Source of the DNA: PFL42 sp963789825
GTDB taxonomy: Bacteria > Chloroflexota > Anaerolineae > Anaerolineales > E44-bin32
Length of the DNA stretch: 64,000 nt
Direction of reading: 5' to 3'
NCBI GenBank assembly: GCA_963789825.1
Contig: CAWBME010000002.1
Span: 62,001-126,000 of the forward strand
Both the position numbers and the translations under genes were made by a program. Positions 16,237 through 25,998 of the stretch are shown piece by piece. A model generated the notes under the pieces. It was not told the DNA's origin. It made no database searches and saw nothing but the letters and a program-made list of their open reading frames with translations. Position 1 is the stretch's first letter. Every line of letters begins with the position of its first letter.

Positions 16237-17644
16237 CGGTGCTGCGGGGCCTGCCGAGGAGCGCCCGGGCCGGGTTGCTCGCCTCGGGGGCCGTCTGCTC
16301 TCCGCTGGCCGCCCCCGGGTGCCCGTCGCCTGGCGGCTGATCCTCGGCCTGCTGGCGATGGTTGGCCTGGGCACGATGCTGATCAGCCTCCCCGGAATGA
16401 CGACCCAGCCTCTGACCTTGATGGACCGGCTCTTCACCGTGACCTCGGCGGTCACCGTTACCGGGCTCGTCGTGGTGACGACCAGTACCGCCTTCACCCC
16501 CCTCGGCCAATTCCTGCTGATGTGCCTGATCCAGCTTGGCGGGCTCGGCTACGTCGTGCTGGTGGTGCTCGCCTTCCGGGTCATGGGACGACAGGTGCCG
16601 CTCGCCGAGCGGATGACGCTGGCCAGCGAACTTGGCCTGACGAAGACGCGCTCCATTGTCTCGATCTTGCAGCGATCGCTTGTCCTGATGCTGATCATCG
16701 AGGCGGCCTGCACTCTGCTGTTGTTCGTGCATTGGAGCCTGAAGGGCCTGCCTCTCGACGGCAGAACGTTCTTCTACGCCCTGTTCCACGCGGTGGCGGC
16801 CTTCTGCAACGCCGGCTTTGACCTGTTCTCCGGTCTCCCGCCCGAGCAGGCGGGGTCAGCCTTGGATATCCCAACGCTCCTGATTCTCGGCATCACCGTC
16901 ATCCTGGGCGGGCTCGGCATCCCGGTGTTCATGGACCTGGCCTATCGACGCGGCACGCACCGCCGTCTGTCCCTGCATTCACGGGTCACGCTGGGAGTGA
17001 GCCTGATCCTGATCGTGGCCGGGATGGCAGCGATCTGGGTCGCCGATTACTGGATCGGCGGCGCACTGGCTGATTCGCCGGCGGGATACCGGCTCACACT
17101 GGCGTGGTTTCAATCGGTCGTGACGCGCACGGCCGGGTTCCCAGGCCTGATCTCCATGGTTCCACTGAACTCGGCGACCATCCTGGTCCTGATGGGATTG
17201 ATGTTCATCGGCAGCGGGCCGGCCTCCATGGGGGGCGGGATCACCACGGGGACCTTCTCCGTCCTGTTGATCACGGTGATCAGCCTGGCTCGTGGCCGCA
17301 CCTCGCCCCAGCTCGGCCGGCGCGCGATCTCCTTGCAGACTGTCCAGCGGGCGATGGCGGTGTTGGTTGTGGCCGGCTCGGCCGTGGGCGTTGCCATCTG
17401 GCTGTTGCTGCTGCTCGAACCCTTCAGCCTGCAAGAGACCGCCTTCGAGGTGATCTCGGCGTTCTCGACGGTCGGTCTTTCTCTGGGGATCACGTCGCAG
17501 CTCAGCACCGCCGGCCGGGTGATCATCATGCTGACGATGATCTGGGGACGTCTGGGCGCGATGACCATCGTGGCAGCGCTGGTCCAGCGCCGGGCACGTG
17601 CGGATCTGGTCGACTACCCGGAGGCCGACCTGCTGGTGGGGTGA
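16208..17644 (+). CDS. TrkH/KtrB-type potassium uptake permease
   Basis: This 478-residue polytopic protein has repeated M1-pore-M2 modules typical of the TrkH/KtrB/HKT superfamily. The filter-like loops include TVTSAVTVTGL, FHAVAAFCNAGFDLF, SVVTRTAGFPG and FEVISAFSTVGLSLG; each has the conserved Gly of the K+ filter. The C-terminal segment (MIWGRLGAMTIVAAL) is also characteristic of the family. It imports K+, driven by Na+ or H+. The start at 16208 lies inside the end of trkA. The length fits KtrB (about 450) rather than the longer TrkH. It is followed by a palindromic repeat cluster. Confidence 0.9.
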   Translation: MSEPSASSSSGAAGPAEERPGRVARLGGRLLSAGRPRVPVAWRLILGLLAMVGLGTMLISLPGMTTQPLTLMDRLFTVTSAVTVTGLVVVTTSTAFTPLGQFLLMCLIQLGGLGYVVLVVLAFRVMGRQVPLAERMTLASELGLTKTRSIVSILQRSLVLMLIIEAACTLLLFVHWSLKGLPLDGRTFFYALFHAVAAFCNAGFDLFSGLPPEQAGSALDIPTLLILGITVILGGLGIPVFMDLAYRRGTHRRLSLHSRVTLGVSLILIVAGMAAIWVADYWIGGALADSPAGYRLTLAWFQSVVTRTAGFPGLISMVPLNSATILVLMGLMFIGSGPASMGGGITTGTFSVLLITVISLARGRTSPQLGRRAISLQTVQRAMAVLVVAGSAVGVAIWLLLLLEPFSLQETAFEVISAFSTVGLSLGITSQLSTAGRVIIMLTMIWGRLGAMTIVAALVQRRARADLVDYPEADLLVG

Positions 17645-17683
17645 GGCGCCGATCGCGGCTCCGTTTGCGCCAGGGCCACGCAA

Positions 17684-17969
17684 AGCAGATCCCTCGCTGC
17701 GCTCGGGATGACAACCCTCGCCGGGTGTCATCCCGAGGCCGGTCTTCGGCCGAGGGATCTGCTTGTCCGGCTGGCCTCGACACCACGGCGATGAGCAGAT
17801 CCCTCGCTGCGCTCGGGATGACAGGCCGAAGGTGTCATCCCGAGGCCGGTCTTCGGCCGAGGGATCTGCTTGCCGCGTGCTCGGCTCTCGGAGACGACAG
17901 GGCAAGGGCAAAGCAGATCCCTCGCTACGCTCGGGATGACAGGCCCCGCCGGGTGTCATCCCGAGGCCG
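17684..17969. repeat. Cluster of palindromic repeats in alternating orientation
   Basis: Forward copies at 17684-17713, 17794-17823 and 17912-17941 carry AGCAGATCCCTCGCT followed by CTCGGGATGACA. Each is followed by a reverse copy (17726-17764, 17833-17871, 17954-17969) carrying TGTCATCCCGAGG and GAGGGATCTGCTT. The last reverse copy is truncated. Each forward-reverse pair could fold into a long hairpin. The cluster fills the 391 bases between the trkH-type gene and the DUF4013 gene, where I see no coding sequence. Related copies occur at 37697-37967. Confidence 0.85.
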
Positions 17970-18035
17970 CCCGCCCACAATGGACAGCCGCCCTCGCGGG
18001 CGGCTGTCGCAGCTCATTCCAGTTCCAGCAGATCC

Positions 18036-18750
18036 CTACGCCGCAGGCGGGACTTCTACGACGACCGCGGCTTCCCCACCCACCTGTCCGAACAGGTGGG
18101 CATAGACCACCAGGACCAGCGGCGTGAGCAGGGCCGTTGCCGCCAAGGCCAGGATCCAGCCGACGCACGGGATCCAGCCCAGGACGGTGCTGATGAAGCC
18201 CAGCACGGCCCCAGCCACCAGGGCAAACACGAAGTACGCCAGCCAGGCCAGGACGTACCCGCCCAGGTTGTCCCCGATCAGGCGGAAGACCTCACGCAGG
18301 TAGAATGCGGCGGCGAAGCGTCCGCTTGCGCGCGTAGTTCACCTGCGCTGCGGGGAACACAAACGAGAACAACAGCACATACAGCCCCAGCAGGCAGGTG
18401 AGCCCCAGGCTGGCGCCTCCCAATACCCAGGCCAACCCTTGCTGCTGCTCTGCCTGGGTGGCCGCGCCGATGATCAGCGGGATGAGCGGGATGCCGAAGA
18501 GCAGCGCCGGCAGTCCGTACACCAGGCCGGCCACTGCGATCAGCAGACCTTCGACGAACTTCTGCCCGAAATCCCCCCAGTCCGCCAGAGGCTCGGTGCT
18601 GCGCCCCGTCACGCGGCGGATGATCTCGTTGCCATAGCCTCCCAGCGCCAGGTTGACGATCGGGATCACCGCAACCACTGCGCCGATCAGCAGCTTCTCA
18701 AACCATTTCTTGTCCTCGAAGACATAGACGAACGACTTGCCCACATCCAT
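18036..18750 (-). CDS. DUF4013 membrane protein, frameshifted
   Basis: The ATG at 18750 follows GAGGAGG. The N-terminal part has the style of DUF4013 proteins (MDVGKSFVYVFEDKKWFEKL, then hydrophobic helices around GAVVAVIPIVNLALGGY). The conserved Asn-Tyr-Ala-Arg stretch occurs near residue 140. At about 18325 the frame shifts and continues as FYLREVFRLIGDNLGGY and two further helices, ending VVVEVPPAA. Joined, it gives about 237 residues and six or so TM helices, a normal size for the family. Function is unknown. Its start overlaps the open frame of the upstream gene, whose own 3' end is uncertain. Confidence 0.75.
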
Positions 18751-19727
18751 GGCGTATCCTCCTCATCGTCGTCCCGGCGGGCACGGTGATCTGCAGTCCC
18801 GGCGGGCGGGTCCCAGGGCAGCCTGGCCCGATTCGCTTCTAGCGAGCTGGAATCGCCTCGCTGGCATCCCCTCCCCATACGCACCCGCAGGGGTCTCGGT
18901 CGCGCCGTATCAGGCGGCGCTGCCCCGGCCCGCGGGCGAAGCACGGCGAACGGGTTGCCGCCCCGCCAACCCTGAAGCCCGATCAGGATCAGCCCAAACT
19001 GCGAGACTGCGAACCACAGCAGGAAGACGGTCAAGGCAATACATGCCTGGTCGATCCATGCGGGCAATCCGGCCTGGATCTGGGCGATCTGCGTCCGCCA
19101 GCCGCCGATCTTGGCCTCGTACTCGGTGACCACTGCCAGCAGCTGCTCGACACTCTGCTTCGTCTCGGTCAGGTCGCCCCCCAGCAGATACTCAACATCG
19201 CCCAAGACCGTCGAGGCCTGATCGGCGACCTGCTCGACATTGGCGATCTCCGTGTCCAGCGTATCCGCCGCGTCGATCAGCCCGGTGAGCAGCTCCTCCC
19301 CCGGGACATCGACGTTCAAGAAGGGCATCGAGTTGATCGTCTTGAGGGTCGTCAGCACGCCTTGCAGTGCGAGGCGTACCTGGTCGAGCTTTTCGCTGGC
19401 CGTCTTCAGCCCGGGGATGAGCCGACCATCCAGCGCTTCGCCCACACCCTGCAGCGTCTCCTGCGCCTTGGCGCTGGTCTGGCTCAACGCGGCCAGCGCC
19501 GTCTCGGCGCCCTCGATGATCCGCAGGGCACGCGACAGCTCCGCGCTGGCATTGGTCAGCGCCGACTGCGCCTGGCCCAGCTCGCGGTCGATCTCGGTCA
19601 GGCGTTCCATTCCCTGCTGGGTCAGAGGCTCGTTGTAGGCCCAGGCGGCCCCCACGCCCATCACGCTCAACACGAGCAGGATGCCGCTGACCGTGATCAG
19701 CGCTCCGTACAGGATCTTGCGCGCCAT
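18687..19727 (-). CDS. Membrane protein with long extracytoplasmic coiled coil
   Basis: The ATG at 19727 follows AAGGAGG. An N-terminal TM helix (ALITVSGILLVLSVMGVGAA) leads into about 190 residues rich in Ala, Leu, Gln and Glu with heptad spacing, consistent with a long coiled coil. A second TM helix (ALTVFLLWFAVSQFGLILIG) follows near residue 235. Beyond about residue 265 the sequence becomes Arg/Pro-rich and runs into the next gene, so the true 3' end is probably near 18900-18950 and may be hidden by a frameshift. The topology suggests a bitopic scaffold or sensor with a large outside coiled coil. The family is not recognised. Confidence 0.65.
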   Translation of the reverse strand: MARKILYGALITVSGILLVLSVMGVGAAWAYNEPLTQQGMERLTEIDRELGQAQSALTNASAELSRALRIIEGAETALAALSQTSAKAQETLQGVGEALDGRLIPGLKTASEKLDQVRLALQGVLTTLKTINSMPFLNVDVPGEELLTGLIDAADTLDTEIANVEQVADQASTVLGDVEYLLGGDLTETKQSVEQLLAVVTEYEAKIGGWRTQIAQIQAGLPAWIDQACIALTVFLLWFAVSQFGLILIGLQGWRGGNPFAVLRPRAGAAPPDTARPRPLRVRMGRGCQRGDSSSLEANRARLPWDPPAGTADHRARRDDDEEDTPWMWASRSSMSSRTRNGLRSC

Positions 19728-19807
19728 CCCATCCCTCCTTCCAGGAACCGCTCGGTCCTATCCTACACCATCCGCTGCCCGGTGGGCCGGGGCGGTGCCC
19801 GCTGCCC

Positions 19808-22586
19808 TCAGAAGGCGGGAGTCCGTCGGCCTCGCCAGCGCAGCCCGGCCTTGACCACTTCGATCCCGGCCAGGAGCACCACGCCGCACCCAGCGCGACG
19901 CCGAAGATCGGCAGCGGTGAGCGGCTTGGGTGGAGAACACGCTCTGGCCAAAGGATGTGTACACCACACGCCAGCTGCAGCAGCACGGTCAGCCCGATGG
20001 CCAGCAGCATCGGGCGATTGCTGCTGCAGGCCGATGCGGAAGAGGGAACTCCTCCTCGGCGCGCGCTTCGAGGGCGACGGCCAGCTGGGCGAAGATCAGG
20101 GTGGTGAACAACACCGTCTGCCATGCGGGATCGCCAGTGGAGAACGACCACCAACCGACAGCGACCGAGACGATGCTCATCACGACTCCCAGTCCCAGGA
20201 TCCAGTAGGTCATGCCTCGACCGAAGATGCTTTCCTTCGACGAGTACGGCGGACGCCGCATGACGTTCAATTCGGCCGGCTCGACGCTGAGCGCCAACGC
20301 CGGCATGCCGTCGGTCACCAGGTTCATCCACAGGATCTGCAGCGGAAGCAGCGGCAGCGGCATGCCGAGCAGCGGGCCGATGAGCATCACGGCGATCTCG
20401 CTGGCATTGCAGCTGAGCAGATACTTGATGAAGCGGCGGACGTTGTCGTAGATCACCCGCCCCTCTTCGACGGCGGCGACGATTGTGGCGAAGTTGTCGT
20501 CGAGCAGCACCATCTCGGCCGCCTCTTTCGAGACGTCGGTGCCGGTGATCCCCATCGCCACGCCGATGTCGGCCGTCTTGAGTGCCGGAGCGTCGTTCAC
20601 TCCATCGCCGGTCATGGCGACGATGTCGCCGCGCTGCCGGTAGGCCTGCACCAGCTTGAGCTTGTGCTCGGGCGACACGCGGGCAAAGACCGACACCCGC
20701 CGCGTCAGCTCGACCAACTCCTCCGGGCTCAGCTGCTCCAGCTCCTGGCCGGTGGTGAAGCTCTCCGAGTCGCCGATGCCGAGTTCCTGGGCGATGTGCC
20801 GGGCGGTGAGCGGGTGATCGCCGGTGATCATCACCGTGTGGATGCCGGCCGATCGGCACTGCGCCACCGCTTGCGCCACCTCTTGCCGGGGCGGGTCCAT
20901 CATGCCGAAGAGACCGACCAGCGTCAGTTCGTTCTCCAGCGCCTCACCGACATTCGCCGGCGGTGCCTCCGGCAGCATGCGTAGGGCGACCCCGAGCACA
21001 CGCATTCCCTTGGCGGCCAGCTCGTCGTGTGCCCGCACCACGCGCTCGCGCCAACTGGAGTCGAACGGCTGAGCTTCGCCCGCGACCCATACCTGCCGCG
21101 TGTGATCGAGCAGGCCGTCGACGGCGCCCTTGGTGACAGCCAGGAACGGGGTGAACGCCTGCGGATTGGGCTGGCGATCCCACAGCGGCGCAAGGCTTTC
21201 CGGCAGCTCCTCACGCGAGCGGGGGACGCGGTGCACGGTCGTCATGCGCTTGCGCACCGAATCGAACGGAACCTCCGCCACCCGCGCGAAGCCCCGGTCG
21301 AGGTCGTCTTTGCGGATGCTGAAGCTGGCGGCAGCCAGGATCAGTGCCCCCTCGGTCGGATCGCCGACGGCGTGAAACTCGCCGGGCAGGTCTTCTTGCT
21401 CGGCAAGCAATGCGTCGTTGCACAGCGCACCACAGACGAGCAGCAGGTCGAGCGTGGGCAGCAGGTTCGCTCGTTCACCACTGCCCTCGGTCGGCGCCAG
21501 CGCCATATGGGGGTCCTGCTCACGCTGGCGCAATTCGACGCGGTGATTGGCGACATCCAGCGCGGTGACCGTCATCCGATTCTGGGTCAGCGTCCCGGTC
21601 TTGTCGGAGCAGATCACGTTGACCGATCCCAGCGTCTCGACCGCCGGCAGGCGGCGGATCAGCGCCCGGCGTTTGAGCATGCGCTGCGCGCCGAGTGAGA
21701 GGGCGATGGTCACCACCGCGGTCAGCGCCTCGGGAATCGCCGCCACCGCCAGGCTGACCGAGGTCAACAGCATTTCCTCCCACGGTTCGCCGCGCAGCAA
21801 GCCCAGGCCGAAGATCACCAGCACCAGAACCATCGCCGTTGCGGCCAGCACCTTGCCCATGCGGTCCAGCCGTCGCTGCAGCGGGGTCTTGCCCTCGGGA
21901 ACCGACTGGATCATCTCGGCGATGTGACCGAGCTCGGTCTTCATGCCGGTGGTGGTCACGACCATTTCGCCGCGGCCGTAGTTGACCACCGTCCCGGAGT
22001 ACAGCATGTTGCGCCGGTCACCCACCGCCCGGTCGGACTCGAAGACCAGGTCGGCTTCCTTCTCCACCGCCTCGGCTTCACCCGTCAGCGCTGCTTCCTG
22101 CGCCCGCAGGTTGACGCTGACCAGCACGCGCCCATCGGCAGGGACGATGTTGCCAGCCTCGACCAGCACGATATCGCCAGGCACCAGATCGCGGGCCGAA
22201 GCTTCCTGCACACGCCCCTCGCGCCGCAGGCGCACGTTGGGCACCGCCAGGCGTTTGAGGGCAGCCATCGACTGCTCGGCGCGGTACTCCTGGCTGTAGC
22301 CGAGGGCGGCGTTGAGCACGACAATCGCCAGGATCACGACCGCATCGATCACGTCCCCCAACACCAGCGAGAGCACGGCGGCCCCAATCAGGATCAGGGT
22401 CAGGATCCCGGTCAGCTGCTCCACCAGGATGCTCAGCTTCGAACGCCCGCCTCGCTCCCGCAGTTCGTTCGCACCCACTGAGCCCAATCGAGCTTCTGCC
22501 TCAGCCTGCGTCAAGCCTCGGGCTGGATCGGCTTGCTGAGCGGATAGCACTTCCGCCACCGACATCTGATACCAGGCTTTTTCCAC
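19808..22586 (-). CDS. P-type cation-transporting ATPase (P2-like), frameshifted near C-terminus
   Basis: The chosen start is GTG at 22586, with GAGAAGGA upstream and the typical N-terminus EKAWYQMSVAEVL. The actuator domain has the TGEAEAV loop. The phosphorylation motif is DKTGTLTQNRM, the hinge GDGVNDAPALK, and the M4 segment reads AAIPEALTAVV, close to Ca2+/Mn2+ pumps. M6 contains NLVTDGMPALAL. The product is about 925 residues. From about 20035 the last helices lie in other frames (SNRPMLLAIGLTVLLQLA, then VYTSFGQSVFSTQ and GIEVVKAGLRWRGRR), with a stop at 19808. The role is ATP-driven export of Ca2+ or a similar cation; specificity is not certain. Confidence 0.9.
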
Positions 22587-22647
22587 CGATCCTTCTCCCA
22601 GCGGCGGTTGCCGCGTTGGATATGAGATGCCCATCGGCACGAGAGAC

Positions 22648-24129
22648 TCAGCCTCGGACGACGCGGAAGACGTGGTGCCCCCAGGCCGGCAGGTCGAGAT
22701 ACAGCCCACGCTCCGCCAGGTCGTCCCCGCGGCGCAGGTACTCGGCCTCGCTCATCTGATCCACCAGGCGCCAATCGCAGCCGGCGAGATCGGGCAGCGG
22801 CAACCGCACGAAGCCCTGCGAGGCATGCCCAGCATAGTTCACTGCCGCCAGGACCAGGTCACCGTCCTCAGCCGTCCACAGGTAGCACAGGAAGTCTTCC
22901 CAGGTCCAGTTGCCGTGCCAGGCCTGGTGACACTCCAGCAGCCTCCACTGACCGTTGCGCACGACCGGAAGATGCAGCACATCGAGCAGGTGAGTATAGA
23001 AGGCCGCCAGGTCGACATCGGTAGCTTCGCTGCCGCTGCGGCAGAGCTGCACCGGCACCTGGCGCCGCCATCCCTCAAGCTGTCCTTGATGGAAGAAGCG
23101 CATTCCCGGCGCCAGGTAGGTGACGATTGCGGCAGCCTGGTGCGGACCCGGCGCGAAGGCGGCTGCCGCCCGCGGTTCATCGTGATTCTCCAGGAATCGG
23201 GTCAGGCGGCCCTGTTCTTCCAGGCCCGTGCGCAGATGGGCACACACGGGGACCGCCCGCTGTTGTTGCAGCCGGTCATATAGCCGCTTGTCGTAGGCGT
23301 AGTCAAACCCTTCCTGGAGCATGCGTGTCTCCAGGTCCCAGTACACTTCCGCCAGGAACAGGAAGCCCGGATGGCGCTCGCGCACCGCGCGGATTGCGCC
23401 TGGCCAGAAGGGCGGACAGGCCGTCCCCCAGGTTCGCCCGAACACCTCGGGCAGCTCGAGCATCGCCATGTCGCAGCGCACACCATCGCAGCGCTTGGCC
23501 ACCTGCAGCAGGGTCTCGATCATCGCCTGCTGCAACCCCGGGTGGTTGTAGTTCAGCTGCAGGGTGTCGGTCCAGCCAGGGAAGTTGGGGTCACGGCCGT
23601 GCGCCAGGATCCGCCCTCCCTCCCCGAGTGGCAGCCGGATGTAGTTGCCCGGCGCCTGGGCCAGATCGGCTTCGGACCCCTCGAGGTAGTACTCGGGATG
23701 CTCCTCCAACCACGCATGATCGATGGCGGTGTGGTTGGGCACGAAGTCGAGCAGCAGCTTGATGCCGCGATCGCTCAGCCGCCGGCGGAAGACGGCCAAG
23801 GCTCGCTCCCCGCCCAGGGCGGGGTTCACCGCATAGGAGGCGATCGAGAAACAGGAACTGCACAGATCGTCGTCGGTAGGGTCAGTCAGCAGCGCCTCGG
23901 CGGCCTGACGCACGCCCGGATCGAGCCGCGCCAGCTGCGCCCCCACCTGGCTGGGCTGCCACACCCCGAGAAGCCAGACCCAGTCGAAGCCCGCCTGCGC
24001 CCAGCCATCCAGCTCGGCCTCGGGCACCTCATCGAGCGTCAACGGGCGGCCCCGGCGCTCGGCGAGCCGCCTGAGCCACACTCGGGTGTTCACCTGGTAC
24101 ATCGATGGAAAGCTGGGTGGTTTGCTCAT
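22648..24129 (-). CDS. Alpha-amylase family (GH13) glycosidase
   Basis: This encodes 493 residues from the ATG at 24129 with a strong GGAGGGGAGGAAGG upstream. The GH13 motifs appear in order: DFVPNHTA (region I), GVRCDMAML with the predicted nucleophile Asp (region II), LFLAEVYWD with the acid/base Glu (region III) and FLENHDEPR (region IV). A beta-rich C-terminal domain follows. There is no signal peptide, so it acts in the cytoplasm on alpha-glucosidic substrates such as maltodextrin or trehalose-type sugars. Its neighbours (P-type ATPase, PepF) do not specify a pathway. The frame is open to 24195, but the extension is Arg-rich and lacks a ribosome binding site. Confidence 0.9.
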   Translation of the reverse strand: MSKPPSFPSMYQVNTRVWLRRLAERRGRPLTLDEVPEAELDGWAQAGFDWVWLLGVWQPSQVGAQLARLDPGVRQAAEALLTDPTDDDLCSSCFSIASYAVNPALGGERALAVFRRRLSDRGIKLLLDFVPNHTAIDHAWLEEHPEYYLEGSEADLAQAPGNYIRLPLGEGGRILAHGRDPNFPGWTDTLQLNYNHPGLQQAMIETLLQVAKRCDGVRCDMAMLELPEVFGRTWGTACPPFWPGAIRAVRERHPGFLFLAEVYWDLETRMLQEGFDYAYDKRLYDRLQQQRAVPVCAHLRTGLEEQGRLTRFLENHDEPRAAAAFAPGPHQAAAIVTYLAPGMRFFHQGQLEGWRRQVPVQLCRSGSEATDVDLAAFYTHLLDVLHLPVVRNGQWRLLECHQAWHGNWTWEDFLCYLWTAEDGDLVLAAVNYAGHASQGFVRLPLPDLAGCDWRLVDQMSEAEYLRRGDDLAERGLYLDLPAWGHHVFRVVRG

Positions 24130-24198
24130 CGGCCTTCCTCCCCTCCGCCGCAGATCCTTCCGGCGATGAGAACGCCGCCAAGCATCAACTCGCACCCG

Positions 24199-25992
24199 TC
24201 AGGGCGCGACCGTGATCGGAATCGCCTCCAGCAACTCGAGCGAACGCTGCAGAACGCCAAACCCCTGCCCCCAGAACTCCGGCGAGCGTATGGCGACTCC
24301 GGCCCGCTCCAGGATGCGCACCGGCGAGTCCGATCCTCCGGCGGAAAGGATCTCGAGGTAGCGCGGCTTGAACGCCTCCCCCTCGCGTTGGTATTGCTCG
24401 TACAGCGAGAGCACCAGCAACTGGCCAAAGGCGTAGGCATACACATAGAAGGGTGTGTGATAGATATGGGGGATGCTCAGCCACTCATGGCGGAAGTCAT
24501 CGCTTAGCTCCAGCAACTCCCCGAACTGCCCGCTGAGGTTCTCAAAGTACAGCCGGGACAGGTCGTCCACCGAGGCTCCCTGGCGCACGGCGTCGTGGGC
24601 GGCGCGCTCGAACAGGGCGAAATAAGCCTGGCGGCCAATGGTGGCGTAGGCGTCATCCATCTGGGCGAAGAGCAGGTCGCGCTGCACAGCGGGATCCGGA
24701 TCGGCGCGCAGCAGATGGTCGACCAGCAACATCTCCCCGAACGTCGAGGCCGTCTCCGCCAGCGGCAAGGAAGCATCGGCGGTGAGCGCCGGATGGCCGG
24801 AGGCCAGCAGCCCGTGGATGGCGTGACCGAGCTCGTGCGCCAGGGTCGACACGTCGTCGGCCGTGCCGTTGTACGAGGTGAGCACCCACGGGATCAGGTC
24901 CGGCTCGATCGAGGCGCAGAACGCGCCGCTGCGCTTTCCTTTGCGCACTTCCGTGTCCAGGTGGCGGGAGCGGAACACCTTCTCAGCCAGGTCGGCCACG
25001 CCGCCATCGAACTGCTTGAAGCTGTCGAGCACGAAGTCAACGGCTTGGTCGAAGCTGTAGCGCGTGGCCGCCGCGCTGGATACGGGCGCATACAGGTCGT
25101 AACGGCGCAGCCGGTCGACACCCAGCCAACGCGCCTTGAGGCGGAAGTAGCGCTGGAACAGCGGAGCGTGCTCCTGACAGACCCCCAGCAGCGCCTCGAC
25201 CACCTCGCCTGGGATGTCGTTCGACAGGTTGCGTACGGCGAGCGGCGAGGCGTAGTGGCGCAGGTCGACGCCTTCGCTGCGCCAATCGCGCACCCGGTAC
25301 TGGTAGACCTGGCCGAGAACGATGGCGTCACGCGCGTGGGTCTCATGCAGCACGCGGTAGGCGGCCTGGCGCGCTTGCGGGTCTGCACCCCGGATGTGCA
25401 CCTGCAGCTCTCCCCGCGTCAGTTCCTCATGGCGGCCGTCCAGCTGCATCCGATACGTGTAGCGATTGGTGATCGTGTCATAGAGCGTGATCAGCGCGGC
25501 AGGACCGTTGACGTCCTTCAGGTTGATCACCCGCTCCTCGGCCTCGGAGAGCGTGTGCGGCCTTTGCAGGCGCAGCGCCTCCAGGAAGTAGTGGAAGTCG
25601 CCCGAGGCCGCCAGCAGACGCTGCGCCGGCGCCTCGTCCAGCTGCTTCCACCACAGTTTGACGAACAGGGTGCGGTTGTCGATCTCGGCCAGCCGCTGCT
25701 GCATCTGCGCCAGCACCGTCTGCGCCTGCTGATCCTGCGTGTCCTCGGCGAACTTAAGGTGGGCGAAGCCGACGAGGCGCGAAAGCAGGCGCATCAAACG
25801 ATCATAGGAGCCCAGCAGCGCCAGGAACTCGTCTGCGGCCAGCGCATCACTCAACCGCGGCCGATAGGCCTCGATCTCAGAAACCAGATGGTCGATATCC
25901 TGCAGCGCCTTACCGACCTGCGGCGCGTCCAACGCAGGGAACAGGTCCTCCAGGGACCAGCGCTCCTGCCGGTAATCGCTTCTCGCCATCAT
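24199..25992 (-). CDS. pepF: Oligoendopeptidase F family M3 metallopeptidase
   Basis: This encodes 597 residues, the usual PepF length, from the ATG at 25992 (GAGGTGAG upstream). The N-terminal helical region (SDYRQERWSLEDLFPALD) is typical of PepF. The zinc motif HELGHAIHG lies near residue 386, and further family residues appear in SLPLAETASTFGEM, which carries the third zinc-ligand Glu. The C-terminal stretch YHTPFYVYAYAFGQLLVLSL is conserved. It is a cytoplasmic zinc enzyme that cleaves short peptides. It starts six bases after the ychF stop, so the two are probably one transcript. Confidence 0.92.
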   Translation of the reverse strand: MMARSDYRQERWSLEDLFPALDAPQVGKALQDIDHLVSEIEAYRPRLSDALAADEFLALLGSYDRLMRLLSRLVGFAHLKFAEDTQDQQAQTVLAQMQQRLAEIDNRTLFVKLWWKQLDEAPAQRLLAASGDFHYFLEALRLQRPHTLSEAEERVINLKDVNGPAALITLYDTITNRYTYRMQLDGRHEELTRGELQVHIRGADPQARQAAYRVLHETHARDAIVLGQVYQYRVRDWRSEGVDLRHYASPLAVRNLSNDIPGEVVEALLGVCQEHAPLFQRYFRLKARWLGVDRLRRYDLYAPVSSAAATRYSFDQAVDFVLDSFKQFDGGVADLAEKVFRSRHLDTEVRKGKRSGAFCASIEPDLIPWVLTSYNGTADDVSTLAHELGHAIHGLLASGHPALTADASLPLAETASTFGEMLLVDHLLRADPDPAVQRDLLFAQMDDAYATIGRQAYFALFERAAHDAVRQGASVDDLSRLYFENLSGQFGELLELSDDFRHEWLSIPHIYHTPFYVYAYAFGQLLVLSLYEQYQREGEAFKPRYLEILSAGGSDSPVRILERAGVAIRSPEFWGQGFGVLQRSLELLEAIPITVAP

Positions 25993-25998
25993 CTCACC

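Noticed and set aside
17684..17969. CRISPR array
   Set aside because: Units alternate in orientation, spacers are irregular and partly conserved, and no cas genes are present. The pattern is that of palindromic interspersed repeats.
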